Assembly: GCF_042646165.1 (NCBI RefSeq)
Contig: NZ_JBHRTC010000011.1
DNA from: Microbaculum marinum
GTDB lineage: Bacteria; Pseudomonadota; Alphaproteobacteria; Rhizobiales; Tepidamorphaceae
Length of the DNA: 64,000 bases
Reading direction: 5' to 3' (one strand)
The notes beneath the pieces are model-generated. The model was not told the DNA's origin. It worked only from the letters and a program-made list of their open reading frames with translations, and ran no database searches. Below, in pieces: positions 24,269 to 35,827 of the stretch. Each line of letters starts with the position of its first letter. The stretch's first letter is position 1. The position numbers and the translations under genes were made by a program.

Positions 24269-25275
24269 ACCGGTTCGTCCAGCGACATCCGGTCTGGTCG
24301 GTCATCATCCTGCTGGGCGCAATCCTGCTGCTGTGGCTGATCGTGTCTCCCTGGCCGGCATGGCTCGAGGAAACGATCGACCGCAAGAAGGTCTTCATCA
24401 ACGCGGTCTTCAACGGCGTCACCCTTGGCGCTCTGTACTTCCTCGTCGCCAGCGGCTTCACGCTGATCTTCGGCCTGATGCGCAACGTCAATCTGGCCCA
24501 CGGCTCGCTCTATCTGTTCGGCGGCTATCTCGGCTACACGGTCTCCGACTACACGGGGAACTGGTACCTCGCCTTCCTCGTCGCGTTCATCGCCATGGCG
24601 GCGCTCGGAATCGTGCTGCAGATCGGTGTGTTTCGCCGGATGGAAGGCGAGGAGCTTCGCCAGACTCTCGTGACGATCGGCATCTCGATCGTGCTGGCCG
24701 ACGTCATGCTGTGGATCTGGGGCGGCGACTTCTATCAGGTCGAAACGCCGGACTGGCTGTACGGGGCAATCGACCTGCCGATCATCACCGGCTTCAAGAG
24801 CGACGGCACCGCCGTCTACATGAAATACCCCGCGGTCCGGATATTCATTCTGGTCGCATCCATCATCGTCGGCATTCTGATGTGGCTGGCGCTCAACCGG
24901 ACCAGGATCGGCATGATGATCCGGGCCGGCGTCGACGACCGCGAAATGCTGTCGGCAACGGGCGTTCGGATCCAACTCGTCTTCGTCGCGGTGTTCGCGC
25001 TCGGTGCCGGGCTGGCCGGCGTGGCCGGTGTGGTCGGCGGCACCTTCCAGGCGCTCGCGCCGGGGGTCGACACGCGCTTCCTTCTCGCCTCCCTCGTCGT
25101 CGTCATTGTCGGCGGGATGGGTTCCATTCCCGGCGCCGCGCTCGGCGCGGTGCTGATCGGCCTCTCGGAACAGCTCGGGTCGGTATACGTGCCGACCTAC
25201 GCCGTGGTGACCACCTTCCTGATCATGGTGCTCGTGCTGGCATTCCGCCCGCAGGGGCTGCTCGGCAAGGGATAG
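24265..25275 (+). CDS. Branched-chain amino acid-type ABC transporter permease (LivH-like)
   Basis: A 336-residue inner-membrane permease. After an N-terminal hydrophobic segment it shows the LivH core 'LFNGVTLGALYFLVASGFTLIFGLMRNVNLAHGSLY' (recognised by 'GFTLIFGLMRNVNLAHG') and about eight further membrane helices. The 'GxxxRAxxxDxxMxxxxGV' EAA-like loop appears as 'GMMIRAGVDDREMLSATGV'. It pairs with the LivM-like permease 6 bp downstream and is translationally coupled to a small upstream frame. The N-terminus is some 40 residues longer than simple LivH proteins. Confidence 0.94.
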   Translation: MNRFVQRHPVWSVIILLGAILLLWLIVSPWPAWLEETIDRKKVFINAVFNGVTLGALYFLVASGFTLIFGLMRNVNLAHGSLYLFGGYLGYTVSDYTGNWYLAFLVAFIAMAALGIVLQIGVFRRMEGEELRQTLVTIGISIVLADVMLWIWGGDFYQVETPDWLYGAIDLPIITGFKSDGTAVYMKYPAVRIFILVASIIVGILMWLALNRTRIGMMIRAGVDDREMLSATGVRIQLVFVAVFALGAGLAGVAGVVGGTFQALAPGVDTRFLLASLVVVIVGGMGSIPGAALGAVLIGLSEQLGSVYVPTYAVVTTFLIMVLVLAFRPQGLLGKG

Positions 25276-25281
25276 GCGGCA

Positions 25282-26382
25282 ATGGCGGTGCTCGACCAGG
25301 ATCGTCCCGGCGCCGGATCGGGCGCTCGCGAGGCCTCCCGCGCCGAACTGCCGGCGTGGCTGCGCCGCATCCATCCGGTGGTCTGGCTGCTCGCCCTGTT
25401 CCTGCTGTTCGTGCCGGCCTTCACGAACAGCTTCATCCAGTTTCAGATCTTCGGTTGGGCCTTCCTGCTCGGCATGATCGCGCTGAGCCTGATGTTCCTC
25501 GCCGGCTATGGCGGCATGGTGTCGCTCGTCCAGATGACCGTGGCCTGCGTGGCCGGCTACATGACGGCGATTTTCGGCGCGAGCGCGGTCGAATCGATCA
25601 GCCTGTTCTGGCCCTGGTGGGTCGCCGTCCCCGTGGCGATCGTCATCGCGGTGATCTTCGGAACGATCACCGGCGCACTGGCGGTGCGCACCACCGGCAT
25701 CTACACCATCATGATCACGCTCGCCATCGCCGCGGCATTCTACTATTTCGGCGAGCAGAACTATTCGATCCTGAACGGTCACCAGGGCTTCAACAGCGTT
25801 CACGCCCCGGTCCTGTTCGGCGTCGATCTCCACGACGCGACGCCGTTCTACTACCTGTCGCTGTCGCTTGCGACGCTGAGCTATTTCGCGGTGCTCTACG
25901 TGTCGCGCTCGCCGTTCGGCCTGGCATTGCAAGGCATTCGCGACAACCCGCGGCGGATGGCGGCGATCGGCTTCAACGTGACGGCGCACCGCATCGCGGC
26001 CTATGCGTTCGCGGCGTTCATTGCGGCGGTAGCGGGCATCCTGCTGACCTGGCAGAACGGGCAGATATCGCCCTTTACCGCAGGCATCGGCCCGGTGATC
26101 GACATCCTGGTGATCGCCGTCATCGGTGGTATCGGCCATCCGATCGGGGCCTTCATCGGCGCGATCGTCTATGTGGTCCTGCGCACCTTCGCCATCGACA
26201 TCCTTCACAACATCGGTCTCGACCCGTCCCGCTTCAACATGCTGGTGGGGCTCGGCTTCCTGGCCATCGTGTTCTTCTCGCCCGACGGCATTCTCGGCCT
26301 GTGGTCGCGGTGGCGCTCGTCCCGATCCGGGGCCGGACTTGCCCGGGTCACGGGTGGCGGGCGCGGAAGGGACGTCGAGTGA
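25282..26382 (+). CDS. Branched-chain amino acid-type ABC transporter permease (LivM-like)
   Basis: A 366-residue permease with about ten hydrophobic segments. 'LAGYGGMVSLVQMTVACVAGY' (abridged) is the LivM signature that follows the first helices, and 'GIRDNPRRMAAIGFNV' is the cytoplasmic coupling loop to the ATPases. It overlaps the following LivG-like gene by 1 nt (TGATG). With LivH it forms the membrane channel of the importer. Confidence 0.94.
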   Translation: MAVLDQDRPGAGSGAREASRAELPAWLRRIHPVVWLLALFLLFVPAFTNSFIQFQIFGWAFLLGMIALSLMFLAGYGGMVSLVQMTVACVAGYMTAIFGASAVESISLFWPWWVAVPVAIVIAVIFGTITGALAVRTTGIYTIMITLAIAAAFYYFGEQNYSILNGHQGFNSVHAPVLFGVDLHDATPFYYLSLSLATLSYFAVLYVSRSPFGLALQGIRDNPRRMAAIGFNVTAHRIAAYAFAAFIAAVAGILLTWQNGQISPFTAGIGPVIDILVIAVIGGIGHPIGAFIGAIVYVVLRTFAIDILHNIGLDPSRFNMLVGLGFLAIVFFSPDGILGLWSRWRSSRSGAGLARVTGGGRGRDVE

Positions 26383-27156
26383 TGGCGACGGTCGCCCAGA
26401 AGCTGTCCGCGGCGGGCACGAGCCACGCCCTCGAACTGAGAGGCGTCGACCGGATGTTCGGGGCGCTGGCCGCGCTGTCGGACATCAATCTGGAGGTCCG
26501 GCCGGGCGAGAAGCGTGCGGTGCTCGGTTCCAACGGCGCGGGCAAGACGACGCTGTTCAACTGCGTCACAGGCGATTTTCTCCCGACGAGCGGACGTATC
26601 AGGTTCTTCGGCGAGGACATCACCCGACTGCCGGCGCACGAACGCATCCGCCGCGGTCTGCGCCGCACCTACCAGATCTCGCTGCTGTTCAAGGGCCTGA
26701 CGGTCCTGGACAACATCTATCTGGCCTGTCGCGGTGTTTCGCGCGGGCGGTTCTCCTTCGTCAGGCCGCGGCGCAACGAAGCGCTGATGCAGTCGGCGGA
26801 GGAACTGGTCGACGCCGTCCACCTGACAGATATCCGCGACCGCCCGGTCGCCGAGCTCAGCTACGGCCAGCAGCGCCAGCTTGAAGTCGCGATGGCGCTC
26901 GCCGGCGCCCCGCGCTTCATCCTGTTCGACGAGCCTGCCGCCGGCCTCTCGCCGACCGAGCGCGGGGAACTCATCGAGATCCTGCAGTCGCTGCCTTCCC
27001 ATGTCGGCTTCATCATCATCGAGCACGACATGGACGTGGCCCTGCGCGTCGTGGAATCCGTGACCGTCATGCATAACGGCCGGATCTTCAAGGAAGGCAC
27101 GCCGGAGGAAATCGAGAACGACGCGCAGGTCCAGGAACTCTACCTGGGAGACGGTC

Positions 27157-27164
<8 letters not shown>
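26382..27164 (+). CDS. ABC transporter ATP-binding protein (LivG-like)
   Basis: A 260-residue ATPase. Walker A is 'GSNGAGKTT', the signature is 'LSYGQQRQLE', Walker B 'FILFDEPAAGLSP' and the switch His lies in 'IIEHDMD'. The C-terminal 'GRIFKEGTPEEI' is usual for LivG. The ATG at 26382 overlaps the LivM stop by 1 nt; the frame continues upstream inside livM, which is not coding for this protein. The last 8 nt overlap the next gene. It energises transport together with the LivF-type domain encoded next. Confidence 0.94.
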
Positions 27165-29431
<2,267 letters not shown>

Positions 29432-29445
<14 letters not shown>

Positions 29446-30265
29446 GCGACGCGCCATCATCGAGAGGTTCCGCGGCATGATCGATCGCGGCGAGCCGATC
29501 ATCGGCGGCGGCGCCGGCACGGGGCTGTCGGCCAAGTGCGAGGAAGCCGGCGGCATCGATCTGATCGTCATCTACAATTCCGGCCGCTACCGCATGGCCG
29601 GCCGCGGCTCGCTCGCCGGCCTGCTCGCCTACGGCAACGCCAACGACATCGTCGTCGAGATGGCGAGCGAAGTGCTGCCGGTGGTGCGCCGGACGCCGGT
29701 CCTTGCCGGGGTCAACGGCACCGACCCCTTCTGCATATTCGACAGCTTTCTCGACCACCTGAAGTCCCTCGGCTTCGCGGGCGTCCAGAACTTCCCGACG
29801 GTGGGCATCATCGACGGGCTGTTCCGGGCGAATCTGGAGGAAACGGGGATGTCCTACGGGATGGAGGTCGACCTGATTGCGGCTGCTCGAGAAAGGGACA
29901 TGCTGACGACGCCGTACGTCTTCAACGAGGACGACGCCGCCGCGATGGCGAAGGCCGGCGCCGATATCGTCGTTTGCCATCTCGGACTGACCACGGGCGG
30001 GTCGATCGGCGCGGAGTCCGGCCGCAGGCTGGAGGACTGTCCGGCGCTTGTGAACGCCTGGGCGGATGCGGCGCTGCGGGTCAACCGCGATGCCATCGTG
30101 CTCGTCCACGGCGGGCCGGTGGCCCAGCCCGAGGACGCGGAGTTCATCCTGAACAACACGGACAACTGCCACGGCTTCTACGGGGCGTCCTCGATGGAGA
30201 GGCTGCCCACGGAAGTGGCGCTGACGGAACAGACGAAGAAGTTCAAGCAAATCGGCCGCGCCTGA
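29432..30265 (+). CDS. Phosphoenolpyruvate hydrolase-like TIM-barrel protein (Tm-1 C-terminal domain family)
   Basis: A 277-residue TIM barrel of the 'TIM-barrel signal transduction' / PEP hydrolase-like family. Signatures include 'IGGGAGTGLSAKCEEAGGIDLIVIYNSGRYRM' (recognised by 'GAGTGLSAKCEE' and 'IYNSGRYRM'), 'GVNGTDPF', 'GVQNFPTVG' and 'LVHGGP'. In plant and fungal Tm-1 proteins this domain follows the UPF0261 domain in one chain; here the two are separate, overlapping genes. The biochemical role is unknown, although the fold resembles PEP/pyruvate enzymes. Confidence 0.88.
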
Positions 30266-30326
30266 CAACGCGGCGATACGGCCGGCGGGCGGGGACCTGC
30301 CGGAGAAGGAGTTGGAGGGAACGTCA

Positions 30327-33300
30327 ATGACGGGTCAAATGATCGGAGCCCTGATCCTGTGGCTGATCATCGCCATCATCGTCATCGTGGTGGTGGTCTA
30401 CCTGCTGAACTGGCTCTATCACCGCTCGACCAAGGAAGTATCCTTCGTCAGGACGGGTCTCGGGGGACAGAAGGTGGTGATCAACGGCGGCGCCTTCGTG
30501 CTGCCGATCATCCACGAGATCACGCCCGTCAACATGAACGTCCTGCAGATGGAGGTCGTGCGCGAGCAGGAGCATGCGCTGATCACCAAGGACCGCATGC
30601 GGGTCGACATCATCGCGGAATTCTACGTCCGCGTCGCCCCCAACCGTGACGCGGTCGCCGCCGCCGCCGCAACGCTCGGCCGCCGGACCATGGAGCAGGA
30701 ACGGCTGCACCAGCTGCTCGGCGGCAAGTTCGTCGGCGCCCTCCGGTCCTGCGCCGCCGAGATGAGCATGGAGGACATGCACGAGCAGCGCGGCGACTAC
30801 GTCAGCCGCGTCAAGACGGCGGCCTCCGAGGCGCTCGCCCAGAACGGTCTGGAACTCGAAACCGTCGCGATCACCGAACTCGACCAGACCGATCTCGAAT
30901 ACTTCAACCCCTCCAACCGGTTCGACGCCGAAGGCCTGACCCGCCTGATCGAGGAGATCGAGACCCGCCGCAAGCTGCGCAACGACATCGAGCAGGACAC
31001 GATGATCCAGATCCGTACGCGGAATCTGGAGGCCGAGAAGCAGTCCCTCGACATCGAGCGCGACAGCGAGACGGCCCGGCTGGAGCAGGAGCGCGAGATC
31101 GAGATCCGTCGCGCCAACCAGCGCATGGAACTGACCCGCGAGCGCGCCGAGCGCGAGACCCAGGCCGAGCAGGCCGAGATCGCAGCGCGCGAGCTCACCG
31201 AGAAGGCACGTCTGGCTCAGGAGAAGGCGATCGCCGAGGCGCGGATTTCCTCCGAGGAGGAGACCCAGCGCCGCGAGATCGAGCGCACACGCGCCATCGA
31301 GGCGGCCGAGATCGCCGCCCGCGAGCAGACCGAGACCGCGCGCATCGCCCAGGAGCGGGCGGTTACCCAGGCGCGTATCGCCAACGAGGAGGAAACCAGC
31401 CGCCGCGAGATCGAGCGCACCCGCGCCATCGAGGCGGCCGAAATCGCCGCCCGGGAGGAAACCGAGAAGGCCCGCATCGCCCAGGAGCGTGCGGTCACCG
31501 AAGCGCGGATTGCCAACGAAGAGGAAACCCAGCAGCGCGAGATCGAGCGCGGCAGGATCATCCAGGCCGCCGAGATCGCCGCCTACGAGGAGATCGAGAA
31601 GGCGCGGATCCTGCAGGAGCGTGCGGTCACCGAAGCGCGGATTGCCAACGAGGAAGAGACGCAGCGCCGCGAGATCGACCGGGCGAAGGCCATCGAGGCC
31701 GCGGAAATCGCCGCGCGCGAGGAGACGGAGAAGGCCCGTCTCGCCCAGGAACTGGCCGTCACCGAGGCGCGGATCGCCAACGAGGAGGAGACCCAGCGCC
31801 GCGAAATCGAGCGGTCCAAGGCCGTCGACGCCGCCGAGATCGCGGCCCGCGAGGCGATCGAAGCAGCCCGCATCAAGCAGGAGAAGACGCTGGCCGCCGA
31901 ACGTATCGCCAGCGACGAGGAGACCCGCAAGCTCGAGATCGCCCGCTCGCGGGCGCTCGAGGAGGCCGATATCGCCGCGAGAGAGGCAACCGAAGCCGCG
32001 CGTATTGCGCAGGAAAAGAAGGTCGCCGCCGTCCGCATCGCCAGCGAACAGGAGACGCAGGGGCTCGAGATCGAGCGCGGCCGCCTGATCGAAGAAGCCG
32101 AGATCGCCGCGCGCGAGGCGACCGAGGCGGCCCGCATCGCTCAGGTGAAGCGGATCGCGGCGGAACGGATCGCCAGCGACCAGGAAACCCGCAATCTCGA
32201 GATCGCACTGGCGCTCAATCTCGAGGACGCGGAAATCAAGAAGAACGACAAACTCGACCGTGCCCGCATTGCCGCCGAGCTTGCCGTGGAGAAGGAGCGC
32301 ATCGCCTCGTCCAGGACCCGCGAAGTGCTCGAGGTCGACCACCGCAAGGAGGTCGAACTGGCGGAGAAGGCCCGCGAGATCGAAATCTCCAGCCGCGAGA
32401 TCGAGCGTACCGAAGCGAACCGGGAGGTCCGCAAGGCCGACATTGCCGCGCAAACGGAGATCGAGCGGGCGAACGTCTCCTACGACCGGATCGTCGAGGA
32501 GGCCCGGCTGGAACGCGCTCGCGCCATCGAGCAACTCCAGATCGCCAAGCAGCAGGCCTATCAGGAATCGGAGATCGCAGCCCGCGAGGAGGTCGAGCGC
32601 GCCCGCATCGCCTCTGACCGCGGCATCGACGAGGCCCGCATCGGCCGCGACCGCGACCTGCGCAAGCTGGAGGTCGAGCGGGAAAGGATCATCGAACTCG
32701 CCGAGATGGAGAAGGCGATATCGCTGTTCGAAAAGTCGAAGGAGCGCTCCGCGGCGCAGATCGACGCGGAGACGGAGCGCGCCAAGGCGGTGGAAGCCGA
32801 GGAGCACGTGGCGACCGCACGCGAATCCGAGGCGGCCAAGCGCCTGCGCGCCATCGACATCATGATGGCGGAGAAGGATGCCGAGGCGAAGAAGATCGAG
32901 GCCGAGGCCGAGAAGATCCGCGCCGCAGTCGCGGCCGAGGCCCAGCGCCTGGTCAACGAGGCGGAAAACCTGCTCACGCTGGAGGCCCGCGAGTCGCTCT
33001 ACCGCCGCAAGCTGCTCGACAAGGTCGAGGGCATCGTCCGCGAGAGCGTCCGGCCGATGGAGAAGATCGAAGGCATCAACATCATGCATTTCGACGGCCT
33101 CAACGGGCATGGTGGAAACGGCGGCTACCGGAACATGACCGACGAGGTCATGGATTCGGCGCTGCGCTACCGGGTCCAGGCGCCGATGGTCGACAACCTG
33201 CTGCGCGAGGTCGGCATCGAGCCGGGCAGCGTCAGCCGGATGGGCGACATCATCCGGTCGGCCCGTGACATGCAGGGCATCGCCAAGACCGCCGAAGCCG

Positions 33301-33344
33301 ACCAGAAGAAGCGCGACGCCGGGGACGGCGGCGGCAAGGACTGA
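30327..33344 (+). CDS. Giant flotillin/SPFH-family protein with 44-residue tandem repeats
   Basis: A 1005-residue membrane-anchored protein. Residues 5-28 form one hydrophobic helix, followed by the SPFH/band-7 domain (about 35-220: 'VVINGGAFVLPIIHEITPVNMNV' in part, 'ALITKDRMRVDI'). Residues about 225-900 are a charged coiled coil; within it nine 44-residue repeats occupy residues 283-678. The C-terminal 'IMHFDGLNG' and 'NLLREVGIEPGSVSRM' match the flotillin C-terminal domain. Usual bacterial flotillins have about 450-700 residues. ATG 30327 has GGAGG at 8 nt; a TTG five codons earlier is less likely. It may scaffold the importer or the molybdenum hydroxylase at the membrane (inference). Confidence 0.88.
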   Translation: MTGQMIGALILWLIIAIIVIVVVVYLLNWLYHRSTKEVSFVRTGLGGQKVVINGGAFVLPIIHEITPVNMNVLQMEVVREQEHALITKDRMRVDIIAEFYVRVAPNRDAVAAAAATLGRRTMEQERLHQLLGGKFVGALRSCAAEMSMEDMHEQRGDYVSRVKTAASEALAQNGLELETVAITELDQTDLEYFNPSNRFDAEGLTRLIEEIETRRKLRNDIEQDTMIQIRTRNLEAEKQSLDIERDSETARLEQEREIEIRRANQRMELTRERAERETQAEQAEIAARELTEKARLAQEKAIAEARISSEEETQRREIERTRAIEAAEIAAREQTETARIAQERAVTQARIANEEETSRREIERTRAIEAAEIAAREETEKARIAQERAVTEARIANEEETQQREIERGRIIQAAEIAAYEEIEKARILQERAVTEARIANEEETQRREIDRAKAIEAAEIAAREETEKARLAQELAVTEARIANEEETQRREIERSKAVDAAEIAAREAIEAARIKQEKTLAAERIASDEETRKLEIARSRALEEADIAAREATEAARIAQEKKVAAVRIASEQETQGLEIERGRLIEEAEIAAREATEAARIAQVKRIAAERIASDQETRNLEIALALNLEDAEIKKNDKLDRARIAAELAVEKERIASSRTREVLEVDHRKEVELAEKAREIEISSREIERTEANREVRKADIAAQTEIERANVSYDRIVEEARLERARAIEQLQIAKQQAYQESEIAAREEVERARIASDRGIDEARIGRDRDLRKLEVERERIIELAEMEKAISLFEKSKERSAAQIDAETERAKAVEAEEHVATARESEAAKRLRAIDIMMAEKDAEAKKIEAEAEKIRAAVAAEAQRLVNEAENLLTLEARESLYRRKLLDKVEGIVRESVRPMEKIEGINIMHFDGLNGHGGNGGYRNMTDEVMDSALRYRVQAPMVDNLLREVGIEPGSVSRMGDIIRSARDMQGIAKTAEADQKKRDAGDGGGKD
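31173..32360 (+). repeat. Nine tandem 132-bp repeats inside the flotillin-like gene
   Basis: In-frame repeats start at 31173, 31305, 31437, 31569, 31701, 31833, 31965, 32097 and 32229. Each encodes a 44-residue unit (four hendecads) of consensus 'AEIAAREETEKARIAQERAV' then 'TEARIANEEETQRREIER'. Copies 1-5 are very similar, 6-8 drift and 9 is degenerate. The multiple of 11 residues favours a slightly right-handed coiled coil rather than a heptad one. Confidence 0.9.
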
Positions 33345-33359
33345 GGAGGAACATCGGCC

Positions 33360-33797
33360 ATGCCCAAGGTCTACAGATCGACCGTGCTCAATGCCTCGGC
33401 GGACCGGGTCTGGGGTACGATCCGCGACTTCAACGGACTGCCGAGTTGGCATCCCGGCATCGCCGAGAGCCGCATCGAGCAGAGCCAGCCCGCCGACAAG
33501 GTCGGCTGCGTGCGCAACTTCAAGCTCAAGGATGGCGGCGGCATCCGGGAGCAACTGCTGGCGCTGTCCGACTACGATCTTTCCTGCACCTACTCGATCC
33601 TGGAATCGCCGATGGGCGTCGACAACTATGTCGCGACCTTCCGCCTGATACCGGTCACCGACGGCAACAAGACCTTCATCGAATGGGAGGCGGAGTTCGA
33701 TTGCGCGCCGGAGCGCTCGGGCGAACTGGTCGAAATCATCGGCGACGGCGTTTTCCAGGGCGGCTTCGAGGCCCTGAAGACGCGCTTCTCGGGATAG
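33360..33797 (+). CDS. SRPBCC-family (START/CoxG-like) protein, first of pair
   Basis: A 145-residue SRPBCC protein: 'VLNASADRVWGTIRDFNGLPSWHPGI' (seen as 'ADRVWGTIRDF' and 'SWHPGI') is the helix-grip start and 'GFEALKTRF' the C-terminal helix that closes the hydrophobic cavity. Proteins of this fold bind small hydrophobic ligands or, as CoxG, attach CO dehydrogenase to the membrane. GGAGG lies about 10 nt upstream. Its neighbour 4 bp downstream is a same-length paralogue. The location directly before the Mo-hydroxylase genes suits a CoxG-like role (inference). Confidence 0.86.
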   Translation: MPKVYRSTVLNASADRVWGTIRDFNGLPSWHPGIAESRIEQSQPADKVGCVRNFKLKDGGGIREQLLALSDYDLSCTYSILESPMGVDNYVATFRLIPVTDGNKTFIEWEAEFDCAPERSGELVEIIGDGVFQGGFEALKTRFSG

Positions 33798-33801
33798 CGT
33801 G

Positions 33802-34239
33802 ATGGTAAGGATCGATGTCAGCACGGTCGTGAATGCCCCGATCCGGCGGGTCTGGGCGGTGCTGCGCGATTTCAACGGTCACGACCAGTGGCACCCCGCC
33901 GTCGCCGAGAGCGCGATCGAGGAAGGCCTGCCGTCGGACGCGATCGGCTGCGTGCGCGACTTCAAGCTGGAGGATGGCTCCCAGCTCCGCGAGCAGCTTC
34001 TGACGCTGTCGGACCGCAAACACAGCTTCAGCTACTGCCTGCTGGATACCCCGATCCCGCTTCTGAACTATGTCGCCCACGTTCAGCTCAGGCCGATTAC
34101 GGACGGAGACCGGACGTTCTGGCGCTGGTGGTCGAGTTTCACCACGCCGGAGGGCCGCGAGCAGGAACTGAAGAAGACGGTCGAGGAAAACATCTACCGC
34201 GGCGGCTTCAAGGCCGTGAAGCGGATCGTGGAAGGGTGA
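33802..34239 (+). CDS. SRPBCC-family (START/CoxG-like) protein, second of pair
   Basis: A 145-residue paralogue of the preceding protein: 'VVNAPIRRVWAVLRDFNGHDQWHPAVAES' (seen as 'RRVWAVLRDFNG' and 'WHPAVAES') and 'CVRDFKLEDGSQLREQLL' align with it position by position. The ATG at 33802 is 4 bp after the previous stop; a GTG one codon earlier also reads in frame. Tandem duplication with divergence suggests a heterodimer or two ligand specificities. Confidence 0.85.
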   Translation: MVRIDVSTVVNAPIRRVWAVLRDFNGHDQWHPAVAESAIEEGLPSDAIGCVRDFKLEDGSQLREQLLTLSDRKHSFSYCLLDTPIPLLNYVAHVQLRPITDGDRTFWRWWSSFTTPEGREQELKKTVEENIYRGGFKAVKRIVEG

Positions 34240-34279
34240 TCGATATGGCGCCACTTTCCAGATGCGGTGCACGCCTGCT

Positions 34280-34440
34280 CTCCCTCCCCCCTTGTGAAGG
34301 AGGGTCGGGGTGGGGGGCAGCGAACGAGCGACCCTCGATGGGTCGATCGGGCGCAGCGGCCTTGCCGAAGCACGCCAGGCCCGGCCATCGAGGCCGGCCC
34401 GGCCGTAACCCCACCCCCGCCCCACACGGGGTAGGGGAGC
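34280..34440. repeat. Palindromic repeat element, family B copy 1
   Basis: About 160 bp beginning CTCCCTCCCCCCTTGTG and ending in the near-complement GGGG(T)AGGGGAGC, with internal complementary blocks GACCCTCGATGGGTC and CCGGCCATCGAGGCCGG. A second copy with the same block order lies at 38354-38524. Both sit in gaps of the same co-directional operon, so they would be transcribed as structured spacers. Confidence 0.75.
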
Positions 34441-34483
34441 GTCGTGGCGCCTGCCGAATCGTGAACTCAAGAGGACCGTTCGA

Positions 34484-35296
34484 ATGCCCGTTGCATTGAA
34501 AACCTACGACCGGCTGCGCGACGCCGTCGCCGCACTCGGGTCGGAGACTGGGTCGCGCTACCTCGGGGGCGGAACGCTGCTGGTGCGAAACCTGATCGAG
34601 GGATCGGTCCAGGCCTCCAGCATGATCCGCTCGACGGAACGCTCTATGACCGAGATCCGGCCGGCGGGAGGACGGATCACCGTCGGGGCGGGCGTCACCA
34701 TGGCGCAGATCGCAGCGCATCCGGACCTGAAATTCCTCGCGCCGGTCGCCAGGACCATCGGCGGTCCGGCGATCCGCAACATGGCGACTGTCGGCGGCAA
34801 CCTGTTCGCGCCCTATCCGTACGGCGATTTCGCCGTGGCGATGCTGGCCCTGGAGGCGACGGTGTCGGTCCAGAGCGGCTACAGCCCGCGCGACACGGCG
34901 CTGGACGAATTCCTTCTGTCGGCGGATCGCGGCAACCGGGCGGTGGTCGCCGCGATCACCTTCCGCCGCCCCGAGTCCGACCGGGCCTTCCGCTATGTGA
35001 AGATGAGCCGGACCCATCCTAAGGGGGCGTCGGTCGTTTCGATCGCCGCCCACCTGCCGGCAAGCGGCGGGCGGCTGTCCTCGCCGCGCGTCGCCTACGG
35101 GGCGATGGCGCCGACGGCGATCCGGGCGAAGGCGGTCGAGGCGGCCTTGAACGGCAAGACCCTCGACGAGGCCGGCATCGCCCAGGCGCTCGCGGTCGCC
35201 ACCGAAGGCTGCCATCCGCAGACCGACCCGTTCGCCAGCGACTGGTATCGCCGGGAGGTGCTGCCCGTCTACCTGAAGCGGCTCCTGTTGAGCTGA
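34484..35296 (+). CDS. Molybdenum hydroxylase FAD subunit (NdhF/CoxM type)
   Basis: A 270-residue FAD-binding medium subunit of the xanthine dehydrogenase/CO dehydrogenase family. The two FAD loops are 'YLGGGTLLVRN' near residue 26 and 'IGGPAIRNMATVGGNL' near residue 91; the C-terminal CO_deh_flav_C domain follows. It passes electrons from the 2Fe-2S subunit to an acceptor. It is followed by the 2Fe-2S gene and the split Mo subunits, the order F-S-L-M. The ATG at 34484 follows a family B repeat and a moderate ribosome site. Confidence 0.93.
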   Translation: MPVALKTYDRLRDAVAALGSETGSRYLGGGTLLVRNLIEGSVQASSMIRSTERSMTEIRPAGGRITVGAGVTMAQIAAHPDLKFLAPVARTIGGPAIRNMATVGGNLFAPYPYGDFAVAMLALEATVSVQSGYSPRDTALDEFLLSADRGNRAVVAAITFRRPESDRAFRYVKMSRTHPKGASVVSIAAHLPASGGRLSSPRVAYGAMAPTAIRAKAVEAALNGKTLDEAGIAQALAVATEGCHPQTDPFASDWYRREVLPVYLKRLLLS

Positions 35297-35319
35297 CAGT
35301 AGAGGACCGGGAGACCGAC

Positions 35320-35817
35320 ATGACCCTGACCCCCGTACAATTCCGGCTCAACGGCGAGGAGAAGGCGGAGTTCGTGCCGAGCGGCACGACGCTGATCGCC
35401 ATGCTGCGCGAGAAGATCGGCATCACGTCGCCCAAGATCGGCTGCTACCAGGGCGCCTGCGGCGCCTGCACCGTGCTGGTCGACGGCGAGCCGCAGGTCG
35501 CCTGCCTGACGCTGGCGGAGACGTGCGAAGGCAAATCTATCGAAACCGTGGAGGGCTTGCCGAAGGGCACCGAGTTCCACGCCCTGCAGCGCGCCTTCAT
35601 GGAGAACTACGCGGCCCAATGCGGGTTCTGCACCTCGGGGATGCTGATGTCGGCGAAAGCCCTGCTCGACAAGAATCCCAATCCCACGCGGGAAGACGTG
35701 ATCGATGCGATCTGCGGCAACATCTGCCGCTGCACCGGCTACGAGCCCATCATCAACGCCATCCTGGCGGCGGCGGGCAATCGTGGCCCCGGCCGGTCGT
35801 CGTCCCGTTCAGCCTGA
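35320..35817 (+). CDS. Molybdenum hydroxylase 2Fe-2S subunit (NdhS/CoxS type)
   Basis: A 165-residue small subunit with two [2Fe-2S] clusters. The plant-ferredoxin-like cluster is bound by Cys 42, 47, 50 and 62 ('CYQGACGACTVLV...AC'), the helical-domain cluster by Cys 101, 104, 136 and 138 ('CGFCTSGM', 'CRCTGY'). Length and spacing are canonical. It links the Mo centre to the FAD subunit encoded 23 bp upstream. Confidence 0.96.
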   Translation: MTLTPVQFRLNGEEKAEFVPSGTTLIAMLREKIGITSPKIGCYQGACGACTVLVDGEPQVACLTLAETCEGKSIETVEGLPKGTEFHALQRAFMENYAAQCGFCTSGMLMSAKALLDKNPNPTREDVIDAICGNICRCTGYEPIINAILAAAGNRGPGRSSSRSA

Positions 35818-35827
35818 GGAGACCTCC

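Noticed and set aside
30324..33875. A very long - strand open frame (1183 codons) opposite the flotillin-like gene.
   Set aside because: It is the antisense of the repetitive Glu/Arg-rich coding sequence; its translation is a low-complexity Leu/Asp/Gly repeat without a family match, and the + strand has SPFH and flotillin motifs and a good ribosome site.
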